Assembly: GCF_900090285.1 (NCBI RefSeq)
Contig: NZ_LT607754.1
Location: forward strand, 558,001-622,000
Length of the DNA stretch: 64,000 nucleotides
Direction: 5' to 3'
Source: Micromonospora inositola
Lineage (GTDB): Bacteria > Actinomycetota > Actinomycetes > Mycobacteriales > Micromonosporaceae
Below, in pieces: positions 42,400 to 54,496 of this stretch. How positions within the stretch are numbered: position 1 is the first letter of the stretch; every line of letters starts with the position of its first letter. The notes under the pieces are model-generated. The model searched no databases and was not told the origin of the DNA. It saw only the letters and a program-made list of their open reading frames with translations. The position numbers were made by a program, and so were the translations under genes.

Positions 42400-44367
42400 A
42401 TGCAGACAGCAGAGCCAGGCAGCGCCGAAGCCACCGTTGCCGCGAAATCCGCCTTACTCGGGCGCGACAACTCCACCGAGCGAGTCGAGCCGGAAGCCTT
42501 CAGTGGGACGAAGGCGTGGGTCACGTCCAAATCGAGGCAGCTGTCAGCACGCTCGCCGGGCATGACGGCATTGGTCTGGTTCGGCCTCACCATCCTGATA
42601 GGGGGTGCGCCGTCCGCCGCACTGCCTACGCCCGGTTTCGACACCAGTTGGCAAGCAGGTATTGGCTTCGCGGCGTCTCAGAATTTCCACTTCGGAGACG
42701 ACATAGTCTTCAACTACGGTCCGTGGGGATTCCTTGACTGGCCTCAGCACGTAGGCCGTTCGCAGGCTGTTCTTGGTTTCCTGTTCTCGACGGCGGCGGT
42801 GGTTGCCACCTTCTGCCTCACCTACCGCTGTGTCCGGCTCAGGTGGTCGGCCAGAGTCGCTGGACCGGCCGCGTTCGCCGTTACCATTGCCAGTGGGCCA
42901 GCCGGGCCGGGCGGCCGCTTGGTCTACGCCGGCCTCCTGGTCGCACTGCTGACACTGCACAAGAGAAGCGTCAGGAAGACATGCGACTGGCGGGACACCC
43001 TGCCAACCGCGCTACTGGTCGCCGTCGGCACCCTGCTGCTACAGGTCAAGTTCTCGGAAGGCGTGGCACTTCTGGCCCTGGCCGGCCTCGTCGCCCTCAG
43101 CGTCGCGTCGCTGAGGGCGCTCGTCGCAAGCATCGGCGTGTTCCTGGCGACGTTTGTATTGACATTCCTGACGATTTGGCTCGCCGCGCAGCAACGAATC
43201 AACGACATCGTGCCATGGGTGCGCGGCTCGCAGGAGATATCCAGCGGCTACCAGGAGGCCCTTTCCGTCGAAAGTGGCGAATATCTGGTTGGCTACATTG
43301 TCGCCGGGATCCTGGCGCTCGCTATCGGATTCCTGGCGCTCCGCACGGCGCTGCGCCACAAGACCGTCGCGGCAGTCGGCGTCGTTGCAGTCGCGGCAGT
43401 CATGCTGGAATTCGGATTCAAGCACGGGTTTACGAGACACGACCCGCCACACGAAATCTCGTTCTTCGTCATAGCAGGCTTCATATTCGTCGGCCTCGTC
43501 GTCTGGTCACGACGACCCGAGATCATGCTCGCGAGCGCGGCGGTGGCATTTGTCATGGTGCCCAGCAGTTTCGCGAACTACGACCCGTTCCTGGCCCGGA
43601 ACCAGTGGCGGACGGGCGCAGAACTGTTGATGAACGACAACTACCGCCGCACATCGGTGGAAGCGAGCAAGGACCGCGCTCGCGAGAGGTACCAGCTACC
43701 GGAAAGCGTCGTCGGCGAACTGCGGAACCACCCCGTGCACGTTGACCCGTCGGAGCTGACGCTGCCGTGGGCGTACTCGCTGGACTGGCACCCGGTCCCG
43801 GTCTTTCAGTCGTTCTCGGCCTACACACCGTACCTGGACGAACTCAACGCCAAGGCGCTGGTTGAAGCGCCGGCGGACCAGATCGTGCTCCAGGAGGCGA
43901 CGACCGGCATCGACAACCGCAACATCCGCTGGGACACGCCCCGGTACGTGCTCGCGCTGGCCTGCAACTACCGGGTGGGCACCCGCGCTGACCGCTGGTC
44001 AGTCCTGCACCACAACCAGAACCGCTGTTCGGTTCCGCAGACGATCCTCACCCAGCCGGTGCAGGCGGGCGCTCCGGTCGCAGCACCGGAAGTCGGTCCG
44101 GACGAGATGCTCGTCGTGCGCTACACCCCACAGCCGAGTTCGCTCGCGGCCTCGTTGGTACACACCGTGTTGAAGGACTGGTCACCGATCCAGGTCGCCA
44201 CGGACGACGGGACGTTTCGACTGCCGGAGGCACTGGCGGACGGGCCGCTGTTGGTGTCGTTCCCCGCCCAGCTTGCCTGGCAGGAACCCTTCGGCGCCTT
44301 CCACTACCGGCAGCTCACATTCAACCGTGCCGGCACGGTCGAATTCCAGGTCATCAAGGTGCAGTGA
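42400..44367 (+). CDS. Large multi-pass membrane protein, probable GT-C glycosyltransferase, 655 aa
   Basis: Not assigned to a named family. A hydrophilic N-terminus (about 50 residues) precedes a transmembrane segment and a first outer loop containing FHFGDDIVFNYGPWGFLDWP, whose acidic pair sits where GT-C enzymes keep their catalytic Asp/Glu. About ten more segments run to residue 395. The C-terminal 255 residues are extracytoplasmic (LPWAYSLDWHPVPVFQSFSA, then beta-rich). The start at 42400 is the first ATG with coding character. It follows the DPM1-like gene, which could make its lipid-linked donor. Confidence 0.7.
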   Translation: MQTAEPGSAEATVAAKSALLGRDNSTERVEPEAFSGTKAWVTSKSRQLSARSPGMTALVWFGLTILIGGAPSAALPTPGFDTSWQAGIGFAASQNFHFGDDIVFNYGPWGFLDWPQHVGRSQAVLGFLFSTAAVVATFCLTYRCVRLRWSARVAGPAAFAVTIASGPAGPGGRLVYAGLLVALLTLHKRSVRKTCDWRDTLPTALLVAVGTLLLQVKFSEGVALLALAGLVALSVASLRALVASIGVFLATFVLTFLTIWLAAQQRINDIVPWVRGSQEISSGYQEALSVESGEYLVGYIVAGILALAIGFLALRTALRHKTVAAVGVVAVAAVMLEFGFKHGFTRHDPPHEISFFVIAGFIFVGLVVWSRRPEIMLASAAVAFVMVPSSFANYDPFLARNQWRTGAELLMNDNYRRTSVEASKDRARERYQLPESVVGELRNHPVHVDPSELTLPWAYSLDWHPVPVFQSFSAYTPYLDELNAKALVEAPADQIVLQEATTGIDNRNIRWDTPRYVLALACNYRVGTRADRWSVLHHNQNRCSVPQTILTQPVQAGAPVAAPEVGPDEMLVVRYTPQPSSLAASLVHTVLKDWSPIQVATDDGTFRLPEALADGPLLVSFPAQLAWQEPFGAFHYRQLTFNRAGTVEFQVIKVQ

Positions 44368-44592
44368 GCCGTCGCCCGAGCCAGGCCCTGCTGCTGGTCG
44401 GGCGTGTCGCAGCCCGCCGAGCGGGACAATGGTCCGGCGGGCGATGAACATCCTGATCCTGAGCAGCGACCCGCGCGGCCCGAGGCACATCGGGCTGCCG
44501 GAGCGGCACCTCTCGCAGCCCGAACTGATGCGCGCCGACGTTCCGGTTCACACATGTGCGGACCGGTGCCAACGAGCCGAACCGACCGACCT

Positions 44593-45756
44593 TCAGCTGT
44601 TCCGGCGCCACAGGTCGCGCAGCACGCTCCAGTTGCCAGCGATTCCCGCCTGGCACGGGGTCTCGAAGTAGATCGCGGCCACGCTGTCGTCGCGGTCCCA
44701 CCAGATCCCGCACATGACGCGCCCGTCGCCGGGGTTGCCTGCGTACTCGATGTAGCTGCCAGGGGTCTTACTGACCCCGCCAATGGTTCGCATCGCCTCC
44801 CGCATGCCCGGGGCGAGGGCGCTGCCGGCGATGCCCAATGCCTTACGGTTCGCGCGGGCGGCGTCCTTCTTGGCCGGCGACTCATAGAGGGCAAAGTTCA
44901 CGAACACGATTCCGTACTGGCAGAAGACGTGCCGCTTCTCGTCCTTCGGCAGTTTGGGACCACCGGCGTCCGTGTCCGCCGCGCACTCGCCCACCTCGGA
45001 GAGCCAAGGCTCGGCAAGTGGCAGGAGGTCACCGTCGAACTTCGACTTGTTCGACTTGTACTGAGCCACGTCGTACGGCGGAGTGGCGCTGGCCGACGGT
45101 TTCGTCGTCGGCTCCGCGCCGCCGAGCGCGTTGCCCGCAAGGAGTCCGGCGCCGCCGGCCAGCACCGCGGTCAGGACAATGCTGCCCACCCATGGGCCGG
45201 TCCGGCTGCGCGGCGCTCGCTCGGTCGGAGCGATCCGTCGGTCGCCGGACGAGTCGAGCGGATCCGGAGCGGCGAACGTCGCGGGGGCGGCCACCGGCGA
45301 CACCGGGGACACCGGGGACACCGGTGCGCCGGAGACAGGCTGGGACGCCATCGCCCAGGGCTGCGGAGCCCACGGCAGCTGGGGCGGGCCGGAGACGGGC
45401 TGCGGCGGGGCGGAGACCGGCGGCGGCGGGAGCATCTCCGCGGTCGGCGTCCGCTGGTAGTCCATCCCGAGGGTCTGGAACAGCCGCGCGGCCGCTCCCT
45501 CCTCCTCGGACGGGTATGCGACCCAGGGCTGGGTGGCGGCGAAGTCGGCGTTGACGTACCGGTGACCGCCCGGGGTCTGCGCCAGCACGTTCGCCGCGTT
45601 GGTGAACGCCTCCCGCCACCGCTGGTCGCCGGCCGCAGCGCCCTCGAGTACAACCACGCTCACCGGCCGATCCTGCCCGTCGAGAGCCGCCCAGGCTCTG
45701 CCGACCTGGCATTCACCCAGCGTTTCGGTGAACCTGTACGGACCCTCCGGCTGCAT
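44593..45756 (-). CDS. Membrane protein with protein-kinase-like N-terminal strand segment, 387 aa
   Basis: Residues 5-40 (YRFTETLGECQVGRAWAALD, then PVSVVVLEG) resemble the glycine-rich loop and first strands of a Ser/Thr kinase N-lobe, but the loop glycines are changed and no kinase C-lobe exists. A Pro/Ser-rich linker of about 70 residues with repeats of PVSP leads to one transmembrane segment (residues about 193-213) and an outer domain of about 170 residues with four Cys (GECAAD, HVFCQY, VMCGIW, ETPCQA). Good ribosome-binding site GAGGAG. Function unknown. Confidence 0.75.
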   Translation of the reverse strand: MQPEGPYRFTETLGECQVGRAWAALDGQDRPVSVVVLEGAAAGDQRWREAFTNAANVLAQTPGGHRYVNADFAATQPWVAYPSEEEGAAARLFQTLGMDYQRTPTAEMLPPPPVSAPPQPVSGPPQLPWAPQPWAMASQPVSGAPVSPVSPVSPVAAPATFAAPDPLDSSGDRRIAPTERAPRSRTGPWVGSIVLTAVLAGGAGLLAGNALGGAEPTTKPSASATPPYDVAQYKSNKSKFDGDLLPLAEPWLSEVGECAADTDAGGPKLPKDEKRHVFCQYGIVFVNFALYESPAKKDAARANRKALGIAGSALAPGMREAMRTIGGVSKTPGSYIEYAGNPGDGRVMCGIWWDRDDSVAAIYFETPCQAGIAGNWSVLRDLWRRNS

Positions 45757-46042
45757 GCCCCACTCCTCTGCTCACCCGCCGTGCGGATAGTACAGAGGGC
45801 CCGCCCATCGGTCCGTCCGCCGGTCGGCCCTAACCGACACACGGACGCCCGATGTGGACGGTCCCGTAGCAGCGGGAGTGCCCGAGGCGGCGAGCCGAGG
45901 GGCCGAGGGCTTCCGCAACGGCGTCCAGGCTCCCACCGCCGGCAGGCCAGGCCTTCCTCGCCCGGTCGCTCGGAGGCGCCTCCCTGGTCGGTCACCCTGG
46001 CCTCCCTCCCGAGGTCGCCAGCGCAGGAAGCCCGGTGGCCGC
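45757..46042. other. Intergenic region between divergent genes, left part
   Basis: Part of the 321-bp gap between the kinase-like membrane protein and the hut operon regulator. No gene, repeat or strong hairpin recognised; it presumably holds the promoter of the leftward gene. Confidence 0.45.
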
Positions 46043-46071
46043 TTGCCTCTGAAAGTTTTTATGCATAGAGT
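46043..46071 (+). promoter_or_regulatory. Probable hut operon promoter, leaderless
   Basis: TTGCCT (46043-46048), 17 bp, TAGAGT (46066-46071), then the GTG start of rpiR at 46078, exactly where transcription should begin. The spacer contains the AT-rich GAAAGTTTTTATGCAT, a departure from local composition and a candidate operator for the RpiR-type regulator. Confidence 0.5.
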
Positions 46072-46077
46072 CGCGAC

Positions 46078-46932
46078 GTGAATGAGAGCGGTGTCGTCGC
46101 GGCGCCGACCGACCGGGTGCTCGACCTCTTCCACGGGGTCCGGCTCACGCCGACCCAGCGCCGGATCGCGCACTGCCTGGTGCAGCACGCCCGGGCGGCG
46201 GCGTACCTGTCGGCGGCGGAGGTGGCCGAGCTGGCCGGGGTCAGCCAGCCGTCGGTGACCCGGTTCGCCATGGCGCTCGGGCACGACGGCTACCCGGCGC
46301 TGCGCCGCCGGCTGCGCGAGCTCACCGCCACCGCGGCGGCCGACCCGGTCGACGCCGGGAACGCGCTGCAGCGGGCCGTCCGCGCCGAGATCGGCAACCT
46401 CGACCGGCTGAACGGGCAGCTCGCCGACCACGACCGGATCGCCGAGGTGGGGCAGCTGCTCGCCGCCAGCCGCCCGCTGCCGGTGCTCGGCCTGCGCGCC
46501 GCCGCGCCGCTGGCCGCGTACTTCGCGTACTTCGCCGCGAAGGTGCACCCGGACGTCCGGGTGCTCGACGACGGTGGCAGCCTGCTCACCGACCGGCTCG
46601 AACAGGCCGCGGCGGCGGGGGCGACCGCGCTGCTCGCCTTCGTGCTGCCCCGCTACCCGCGGGAGACCCTGGACGCGCTGCGCGAGGCCCGGGCCGCCGG
46701 GCTCACCGTGGTGGCGATCACCGACTCCCCGGTCAGCCCCGCCACCGAGCACGCCGAGGTGGTGCTCGCCGCCGCCGTCGGCACCGACCTCGTGTTCGAC
46801 CTGCACACCGCCCCGATGACCCTGGCCATGGTGGTGCTCCAGGCGATCTGCGACGCCGCCCCGGCCGACACCCAGGCCCGGCTCGAGGCGTTCGAGTCGT
46901 CCGCCGCCCGTCGTCAGTTGTTCCTCGGCTGA
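46078..46932 (+). CDS. RpiR-family (MurR/RpiR) transcriptional regulator, 284 aa
   Basis: N-terminal HTH_6 domain (RLTPTQRRIAHCLVQHARAA, AEVAELAGVSQPSVTRFAMA) and a C-terminal SIS sugar-isomerase-type sensing domain (residues about 125-265; LLAFVLPRYPRETLDALREA, VVAITDSPVSP). Usually SIS domains sense sugar phosphates; here the neighbours are histidine-degradation genes, so the ligand may be a pathway intermediate such as urocanate or formiminoglutamate. It is the first gene of the operon, 12 bp before hutU, and likely autoregulates. Confidence 0.9.
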   Translation: MNESGVVAAPTDRVLDLFHGVRLTPTQRRIAHCLVQHARAAAYLSAAEVAELAGVSQPSVTRFAMALGHDGYPALRRRLRELTATAAADPVDAGNALQRAVRAEIGNLDRLNGQLADHDRIAEVGQLLAASRPLPVLGLRAAAPLAAYFAYFAAKVHPDVRVLDDGGSLLTDRLEQAAAAGATALLAFVLPRYPRETLDALREARAAGLTVVAITDSPVSPATEHAEVVLAAAVGTDLVFDLHTAPMTLAMVVLQAICDAAPADTQARLEAFESSAARRQLFLG

Positions 46933-46944
46933 GAGGAGTACGAA

Positions 46945-48596
<1,652 letters not shown>

Positions 48597-48600
<4 letters not shown>

Positions 48601-49796
48601 TCGACCTGGCCGGCCGGTTCCGCGCGCTCTGGGACGAGCTCGCCCCGGTCGGGCGGGACGAGCGCAGCGGCGGCTACCTGCGCTACGCGCTGACCGAGCC
48701 GGAGCTGTGCCTGCGCGCCTGGTTCCGCGACCAGGCCGACCGGCGGAGCATGCCGGTGCAGGAGGACGGCAACGGCAACCTGTTCGCCTGGTGGGGCGAC
48801 CCGGCGGCCGGCGACGCGGTGCTCACCGGCAGCCACTTCGACTCGGTGCCGCACGGCGGGGCGTACGACGGGCCGCTCGGCATCGTCAGCGCGTTCCTCG
48901 CCGTGGACGAGCTGCGGGCCGCCGGGGTCACCCCGGTCCGGCCGCTGGTGGTCGGCGCGTTCGTCGAGGAGGAGGGGGCGCGGTTCGGCGTACCGTGTCT
49001 GGGGTCGCGGCTGCTCACCGGGGAGATCGCGGCCGACCGCGCGGCCGTGCTGCGCGACGCGGCGGGGGTGAGCTTTGCCGAGGCGCTGGGTGACCGCCCG
49101 GCGGGCGCCGACCCGGCGCTGCTCGGCCGCTTCGCGGCCTTCGTGGAGTTGCACGTCGAGCAGGGCCGCGCGCTGGTCGAGCAGGACGCGCCGGTCGCGG
49201 TGGCCAGCGCGATCTGGCCCCACGGCCGCTGGCGCTTCGACTTCCACGGCGAGGGCAACCACGCCGGTACGACCCGGATGGCCGACCGCCGCGACCCCAT
49301 GCTCACGTACGCCTTCACCGTGCTGGCGGCGAACAAGGAGGCCCGGCTGCGCGACGCGCACGCCACCGTCGCCCGGGTGGCGGTCGAGCCGAACGCCACC
49401 AACGCGATCCCGGCGAAGGTGACCGGCTGGCTGGACGCCCGGGCAGCCGAGCCGGCGACGCTGCACGGCCTGGTCGAGGCGGTACGCGCCAAGGCCGCGG
49501 AGCGGGCGAAGCGGGACGGCACCGAGCTGACCCTGACCGAGGAGTCGGCGACGCCGCTGGTGGCGTTCGACGGCGGGCTGGCGAAGCGGCTGGCCGCGCT
49601 GCTCGACGCGCCGGTGCTGCCGACCGGAGCGGGACACGACGCCGGGGTGCTCGCCGCGCACCTGCCCACCGCGATGCTCTTCGTGCGCAACCCGACCGGG
49701 GTGTCGCACTCCCCCGCCGAGTCCGCCACCGACGCCGACTGCGCCGCCGGGGTCACCGCCCTGGCCGCGGTGCTGGAGGAGCTGGCATGCCGCTGA
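48597..49796 (+). CDS. M20-family amidohydrolase (allantoate amidohydrolase/carbamoylase-like), 399 aa
   Basis: A binuclear metallopeptidase-fold enzyme with all metal ligands: [18 protein letters not shown] (His, Asp), [10 protein letters not shown] (Glu pair), ELHVEQG (His) and AGHDAGVL (His). Closest by pattern to allantoate amidohydrolase and N-carbamoyl amino-acid hydrolases. In this operon the only missing step is hydrolysis of N-formylglutamate, so it probably acts in place of HutG; this is inference. GTG start with 4-bp overlap to hutU; its end overlaps hutF by 10 bp. Confidence 0.88.
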
Positions 49797-51145
49797 CCCG
49801 CTGGCTCGCCGAGTACGCCTGGCTGCCCGACCACGCCGAACCCACGCGCGACGTGCTGATCGAGGCGGAGGACGGCCGGATCACCGCCGTGACGCCGCTG
49901 GTCGGGGGCGGCGCGCCGATGGCCGGGGTGGAGGTGCTGCGCGACGCGGTCCGGCTGCCCGGGCTGACCCTGCCCGGCCTGGCCAACGCGCACTCGCACG
50001 CCTTCCACCGGGCGCTGCGCGGGCGCACCCACGGCGGGCGGGGCGACTTCTGGAGCTGGCGGGACGGCATGTACGACGTCGCCGCCCGGCTCGACCCGGA
50101 CACCTACCTGGCCCTGGCCCGGGCGGCGTACGCCGAGATGGCGCTCGCCGGGATCACCTGCGTGGGCGAGTTCCACTACCTGCACCACGGCCCCGACGGC
50201 ACCCCGTACGCCGACCCGAACGCGATGGGCGCGGCGCTGGTCGAGGCCGCCGCGCACGCCGGCATCCGGCTCACCCTGCTGGACACCTGCTACCTGACCG
50301 CCACCGTGGACGGTGCGCCGCTCACCGGACCGCAGCGGCGGTTCGGCGACGGGGACGCACTGCGCTGGGCCGAACGGGTCAGCGCGTTCGCCCCCGACGA
50401 CGACCACGCCCGGACCGGCGCGGCGATCCACTCGGTCCGCGCCGTGCCGGCGGAACAGCTCGCCACCGTCGCCGGCTGGGCCGACCGCAACGGGATGCCC
50501 CTGCACGTGCACCTGTCGGAACAGCCGGCCGAGAACGACGCCTGCCGCGCGCTGCACGGCTGCACCCCGACCCGGCTGCTCGCCGACCACGGCGTGCTCG
50601 GCCGGCACACCACCGCGGTACACGCCACCCACCCCACCGGCGCCGACCTGGCGCTGCTCGGGGAGAGCCGCACCGGCATCTGCCTCTGCCCCACCACGGA
50701 ACGGGACCTCGCCGACGGGATCGGGCCGGCCCGGCGGATGGCCGAGGCGGGCAGCCCGCTCAGCCTGGGCAGCGACAGCCACGCCGTGGTCGACCTCTTC
50801 GAGGAGGCCCGCGCGGTGGAACTGGACGAGCGGCTGCGGACCCGGCGACGCGGCCACTTCAGCCCCGTCGAGCTGTTCACCGCCGCCACCGTCGCCGGGC
50901 ACGCCGCGCTGGGCTGGGCGGACGCCGGCCGGCTCGCGGTCGGCGACCGCGCCGACCTGGTCACCGTACGGCTGGACAGCGCCCGGACGGCCGGGGTGCC
51001 GCCCGTCGGGGCGTTCTTCGCGGCCACCGCGGCCGACATCAGCCATGTCGTGGTGGACGGGCGCGTGGTGGTCGCCGACGGGCGGCACCGGACCGTGGAC
51101 GTGCCGACCGAGCTGCGCGACGCCATCGAGGCGGTGACCTCATGA
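49787..51145 (+). CDS. hutF: Formimidoylglutamate deiminase, 452 aa
   Basis: Amidohydrolase-superfamily enzyme converting N-formimidoyl-L-glutamate to N-formyl-L-glutamate and ammonia. The metal motif [14 protein letters not shown] (HxH), [22 protein letters not shown] and the Asp in SLGSDSHAV are in place, and the [20 protein letters not shown] stretch is specific to HutF. Starts 10 bp inside the preceding gene and ends overlapping hutI by 4 bp. Confidence 0.95.
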   Translation: MPLTRWLAEYAWLPDHAEPTRDVLIEAEDGRITAVTPLVGGGAPMAGVEVLRDAVRLPGLTLPGLANAHSHAFHRALRGRTHGGRGDFWSWRDGMYDVAARLDPDTYLALARAAYAEMALAGITCVGEFHYLHHGPDGTPYADPNAMGAALVEAAAHAGIRLTLLDTCYLTATVDGAPLTGPQRRFGDGDALRWAERVSAFAPDDDHARTGAAIHSVRAVPAEQLATVAGWADRNGMPLHVHLSEQPAENDACRALHGCTPTRLLADHGVLGRHTTAVHATHPTGADLALLGESRTGICLCPTTERDLADGIGPARRMAEAGSPLSLGSDSHAVVDLFEEARAVELDERLRTRRRGHFSPVELFTAATVAGHAALGWADAGRLAVGDRADLVTVRLDSARTAGVPPVGAFFAATAADISHVVVDGRVVVADGRHRTVDVPTELRDAIEAVTS

Positions 51146-52389
51146 ACCCAGAGGGCCGGCAACACCGGCCGGTCCGGTCGGGCGACCCGGTGCGCCCGGC
51201 GGTGCACCACCCGGGCAGCCTGCTGGTGGACAACATCGGCGAACTGGTGACCAACTCCGTCGGCGAGGGCGAGGGCGGGCCGCTGGGCATCCGCCGGGAC
51301 GTCGCCCTGCTGGTCGAGGACGGCCTGGTGGCCTGGATCGGACCAGCCAGGGACACCCCGGCCGCCGACCGGCGGATCGACGCCGAGGGCGCGGCGGTGC
51401 TGCCCGGCTTCGTGGACAGCCACGCCCACCTGGTGTTCGCCGGGGACCGGGCCGCGGAGTTCGCCGCCCGGATGGCCGGCGAGCCGTACACCGGGGGCGG
51501 CATCCGGACCACGGTCGGGGCCACCCGCGCCGCCTCCGACGACGAGCTGCGGGCCAACGTCCGCCGGCTGCGCGCCGAGGCGATGCGGCAGGGCACCACC
51601 ACCATCGAGATCAAGAGCGGGTACGGGCTCACCGTCGCCGACGAGGCCCGCTCGCTGCGGATCGCCGCCGAGTTCAGCGAGGACACCACCTTCCTCGGCG
51701 CGCACGTCGTCCCCGCCGAGTACGCCGGCCGCCCCGACGACTACGTCGGCATGGTGTGCGGGCCGATGCTGGCCGCCGCCGCCCCGTACGCCCGCTGGAT
51801 CGACGTCTTCTGTGAGCGGGGCGCCTTCGACGTCGACCACGCCCGGGCGATCCTCGCCTGCGGCCAGGCCGTCGGGCTGGGTGTGCGGGTGCACGCCAAC
51901 CAGCTGGGCCCCGGGCCGGGCGTGCGGCTCGGGGTGGAGCTCGGCGCGGCCAGCGTCGACCACTGCACCCATCTGTCTGACGCCGACGTCGACGCGCTGG
52001 CCGGCTCGCCGACCGTCGCCACGCTGCTGCCGGGCGCGGAGTTCTCCACCCGGTCGTCGTACCCGGATGCCCGGCGGCTGCTCGCCGCGGGCGTCACCGT
52101 GGCGCTGGCGACGGACTGCAACCCCGGGTCGTCGTACACCTCGTCGATGCCGTTCTGCATCGCGCTCGCCGTACGCGAGATGCGGATGACCCCGGCGGAG
52201 GCCGTGTGGGCCGCGACCGCCGGCGGGGCGGCGGCGCTGCGCCGCGACGACGTCGGCGTGCTGCGGCCCGGCGCCCGGGCCGACCTCATGATCCTCGACG
52301 CCCCCTCTTACCTGCACCTGGCCTACCGGCCGGGTGTGCCACTGATCCGCCAGGTTCTGCGCAACGGAGTGCCGCAATGTCGACCGTGA
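51142..52389 (+). CDS. hutI: Imidazolonepropionase, 415 aa
   Basis: Opens imidazolonepropionate to formiminoglutamate. Amidohydrolase fold: [60 protein letters not shown] and [15 protein letters not shown]. An N-terminal extension of about 25 residues ([15 protein letters not shown]) is not usual; an internal start may be used. Overlaps hutH by 13 bp. Confidence 0.95.
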   Translation: MNPEGRQHRPVRSGDPVRPAVHHPGSLLVDNIGELVTNSVGEGEGGPLGIRRDVALLVEDGLVAWIGPARDTPAADRRIDAEGAAVLPGFVDSHAHLVFAGDRAAEFAARMAGEPYTGGGIRTTVGATRAASDDELRANVRRLRAEAMRQGTTTIEIKSGYGLTVADEARSLRIAAEFSEDTTFLGAHVVPAEYAGRPDDYVGMVCGPMLAAAAPYARWIDVFCERGAFDVDHARAILACGQAVGLGVRVHANQLGPGPGVRLGVELGAASVDHCTHLSDADVDALAGSPTVATLLPGAEFSTRSSYPDARRLLAAGVTVALATDCNPGSSYTSSMPFCIALAVREMRMTPAEAVWAATAGGAAALRRDDVGVLRPGARADLMILDAPSYLHLAYRPGVPLIRQVLRNGVPQCRP

Positions 52390-53915
52390 CCATCCAGCCC
52401 ACCGGAATCTCCCCCGCCGACGTGCTCGCCGTCGCGCGCGGCACCGCCAAGGTCGTCCTCGACCCGTCCACCGTCGACGCGATGGCGACCAGCCGCGCGA
52501 TCGTGGACGGCATCGAGGCCGCCGGCCGCCCCGTCTACGGCGTCTCCACCGGGTTCGGGGCGCTCGCCAACACCTTCGTGGCGCCCGAGCGTCGGGCCGA
52601 ACTCCAGCACGCGTTGATCCGCTCGCACGCCGCCGGGGTGGGCGCGCCGATGCCCCGCGAGGTGGTCCGGGCGATGATGCTGCTGCGGGTTCGTTCGCTG
52701 GCGCTGGGCCGGTCCGGGGTCCGCCCGCTGGTCGCCGAGGCCCTGGTCGACCTGCTCAACCACGACATCACCCCGTGGGTGCCGGAACACGGCTCGCTCG
52801 GCGCCTCCGGCGACCTGGCCCCCCTCGCCCACTGCGCGCTGGTGCTGCTCGGCGAAGGCTGGGTGCTCGGGCCCGCCGGCGAGCGGCTCGACGCGGCGGA
52901 GGCGCTGCGCCGGGTCGGGCTGGCGCCGATCGAGCTGGCCGCCAAGGAGGGGCTGGCGCTGATCAACGGCACCGACGGCATGCTCGGCATGCTGCTGCTG
53001 GCCATCCACGACGCCCGGCACCTGTTCGCCATGGCCGACGTCACCGCCGCCCTGGCGATCGAGGCGATGCTCGGCTCGGAGCGGCCCTTCCTGCCCGAGC
53101 TGCACGCCATCCGGCCACACCCCGGTCAGGCCACGTCGGCGGCGAACATCCACCGGCTGCTCCAGGACTCCCGGGTAATGGACTCCCACCGGGACGACCT
53201 GGCGCACGCCGTGCAGGACGCGTACTCGATGCGCTGCGCGCCGCAGGTGGCCGGCGCGGCCCGGGACACCCTCGACTTCGTCGAGACGGTCGCCGGGCGG
53301 GAGCTGCGGTCGGTGGTGGACAACCCGGTGGTGCTGCCGGACGGGCGGGTCGAGTCGACCGGGAACTTCCACGGCGCGCCGCTCGGCTTCGCCGCCGACT
53401 ACCTGGCCATCGCCGCCGCCGAGGTGGGCGCGATCGCCGAACGCCGGGTCGACCGGCTGCTCGACGTCACCCGCAACCGGGAGCTGCCCGCCTTCCTCTC
53501 CCCCGACGCCGGGGTCAACTCCGGCCTGATGATCGCCCAGTACACCGCGGCCGGGATCGTCGCGGAGAATCGCCGGCTCGCCGCCCCCGCCTCGGTGGAC
53601 TCGCTGCCCACCAGCGGCATGCAGGAGGACCACGTCTCGATGGGCTGGGCGGCGGCCAAGAAGCTGCGCACCGTGCTGGACAACCTGACCAGCCTGCTCG
53701 CGGTGGAGCTGCTGGCGGCCGTACGCGGGCTCCAGCTCCGCGCCCCGCTGGAGCCGTCCCCGGCCGGGCGGGCCGCGGTGGCGGCGCTGGGCGGGATCGC
53801 CGGCGAGCCCGGGCCGGACGTGTTCCTCGCCCCGGTGATGGAAGCGGCCCGGGCGGTGCTGGCCGGGCCGGAGCTGCGCGCGGCGATCGAGCGGGAGGTC
53901 GGCCCGCTCGGCTGA
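52377..53915 (+). CDS. hutH: Histidine ammonia-lyase, 512 aa
   Basis: First step: histidine to urocanate and ammonia. The Ala-Ser-Gly of [14 protein letters not shown] (near residue 142) cyclises to the MIO cofactor. [31 protein letters not shown] and [14 protein letters not shown] are family signatures. The ATG lies within hutI. This is the last gene of the operon. Placement of the first-step enzyme last, far from the regulator, is typical of this actinobacterial arrangement. Confidence 0.97.
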   Translation: MSTVTIQPTGISPADVLAVARGTAKVVLDPSTVDAMATSRAIVDGIEAAGRPVYGVSTGFGALANTFVAPERRAELQHALIRSHAAGVGAPMPREVVRAMMLLRVRSLALGRSGVRPLVAEALVDLLNHDITPWVPEHGSLGASGDLAPLAHCALVLLGEGWVLGPAGERLDAAEALRRVGLAPIELAAKEGLALINGTDGMLGMLLLAIHDARHLFAMADVTAALAIEAMLGSERPFLPELHAIRPHPGQATSAANIHRLLQDSRVMDSHRDDLAHAVQDAYSMRCAPQVAGAARDTLDFVETVAGRELRSVVDNPVVLPDGRVESTGNFHGAPLGFAADYLAIAAAEVGAIAERRVDRLLDVTRNRELPAFLSPDAGVNSGLMIAQYTAAGIVAENRRLAAPASVDSLPTSGMQEDHVSMGWAAAKKLRTVLDNLTSLLAVELLAAVRGLQLRAPLEPSPAGRAAVAALGGIAGEPGPDVFLAPVMEAARAVLAGPELRAAIEREVGPLG

Positions 53916-53949
53916 CCGGCCCGCCGCGTCGAGGCTCCACATTGGAGAG

Positions 53950-54223
53950 GTGGAACCGACCACCGTTCGGACCGGGGTGCTGGCGCCGCCGAGGTGGCGC
54001 CGGCTGGTCTGGCCGGCCCTCACCGGGTACGCGCTGGTGGCGGCGACCGCCCGCCCCTTGACCGGGGCGGCCGTCGTCGCCGTTCTGGCACCCGGCTGCG
54101 CACTCCTCCTGGTGGGCGTGGTGCGGGCGCCCCGCCGCCGACCCGGCGCTCGCCACCTACCCGGGACGGTTCGCTGGTTACCTGCTCTGGCTCGGCACCG
54201 GCGCCTGGCTGGTGACCCGGTGA
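53950..54223 (+). pseudogene. Small membrane protein disrupted by a frameshift
   Basis: From GTG 53950 the product reads MEPTTVRTGVLAPPRWRRLV and two hydrophobic segments, then loses hydrophobic character after GVVRAP. A natural continuation (ADPALATYPGRFAGYLLWLG, ending WLVTR and TGA at 54221-54223) lies in the next frame, so one extra base lies in the run GCGCCCCGCCGCC around 54124-54135. As sequenced, the first frame reads through into the following gene and gives an artificial 158-residue fusion. A sequencing error cannot be excluded. Confidence 0.6.
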
Positions 54224-54426
54224 CCGCCCGTGCCGTGATCACTGTCGGCTTCGCCGTCGTCCTCGCGCTGATGCTCGCGGTGGACCTGGCCGCCCGGTAC
54301 GGAGGCGTGCGGCGACGGCTCGCCCCGCTGAGCGAGATGCTGATCGCCGCGTCCCGCACCGTCGCCGGTCGGGCCGTCGTGCTCGGGGTCTGGCTCTGGC
54401 TCGGCTGGCACTTCCTGGCCCGGTGA
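54220..54426 (+). CDS. DUF6186-like small membrane protein, 68 aa
   Basis: GTG 54220 overlaps the end of the repaired upstream frame (GTGA). VTARAVITVGFAVVLALMLA begins the first of two transmembrane segments, and VLGVWLWLGWHFLAR ends the protein, the ending I associate with the DUF6186 family. Family function unknown. It is usually encoded with a partner like the broken gene upstream. Confidence 0.65.
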   Translation: MTARAVITVGFAVVLALMLAVDLAARYGGVRRRLAPLSEMLIAASRTVAGRAVVLGVWLWLGWHFLAR

Positions 54427-54496
54427 GCGGAGCGGTCGGTACGTCGGTGGGATCGTCCGACGGCGCTGTCGGGCGCCGCTGTTAGCGTTCGCCGTC

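Noticed and set aside
44404..46068. 554-codon plus-strand open frame
   Set aside because: Antisense shadow of the membrane protein at 44593-45756, which has a ribosome-binding site, a linker and a membrane span.
53950..54426. Single 158-residue membrane protein
   Set aside because: The middle (RRRPGARHLPGTVRWLPAL) has no membrane character, while the next frame gives a natural ending; better read as two genes with a frameshift.
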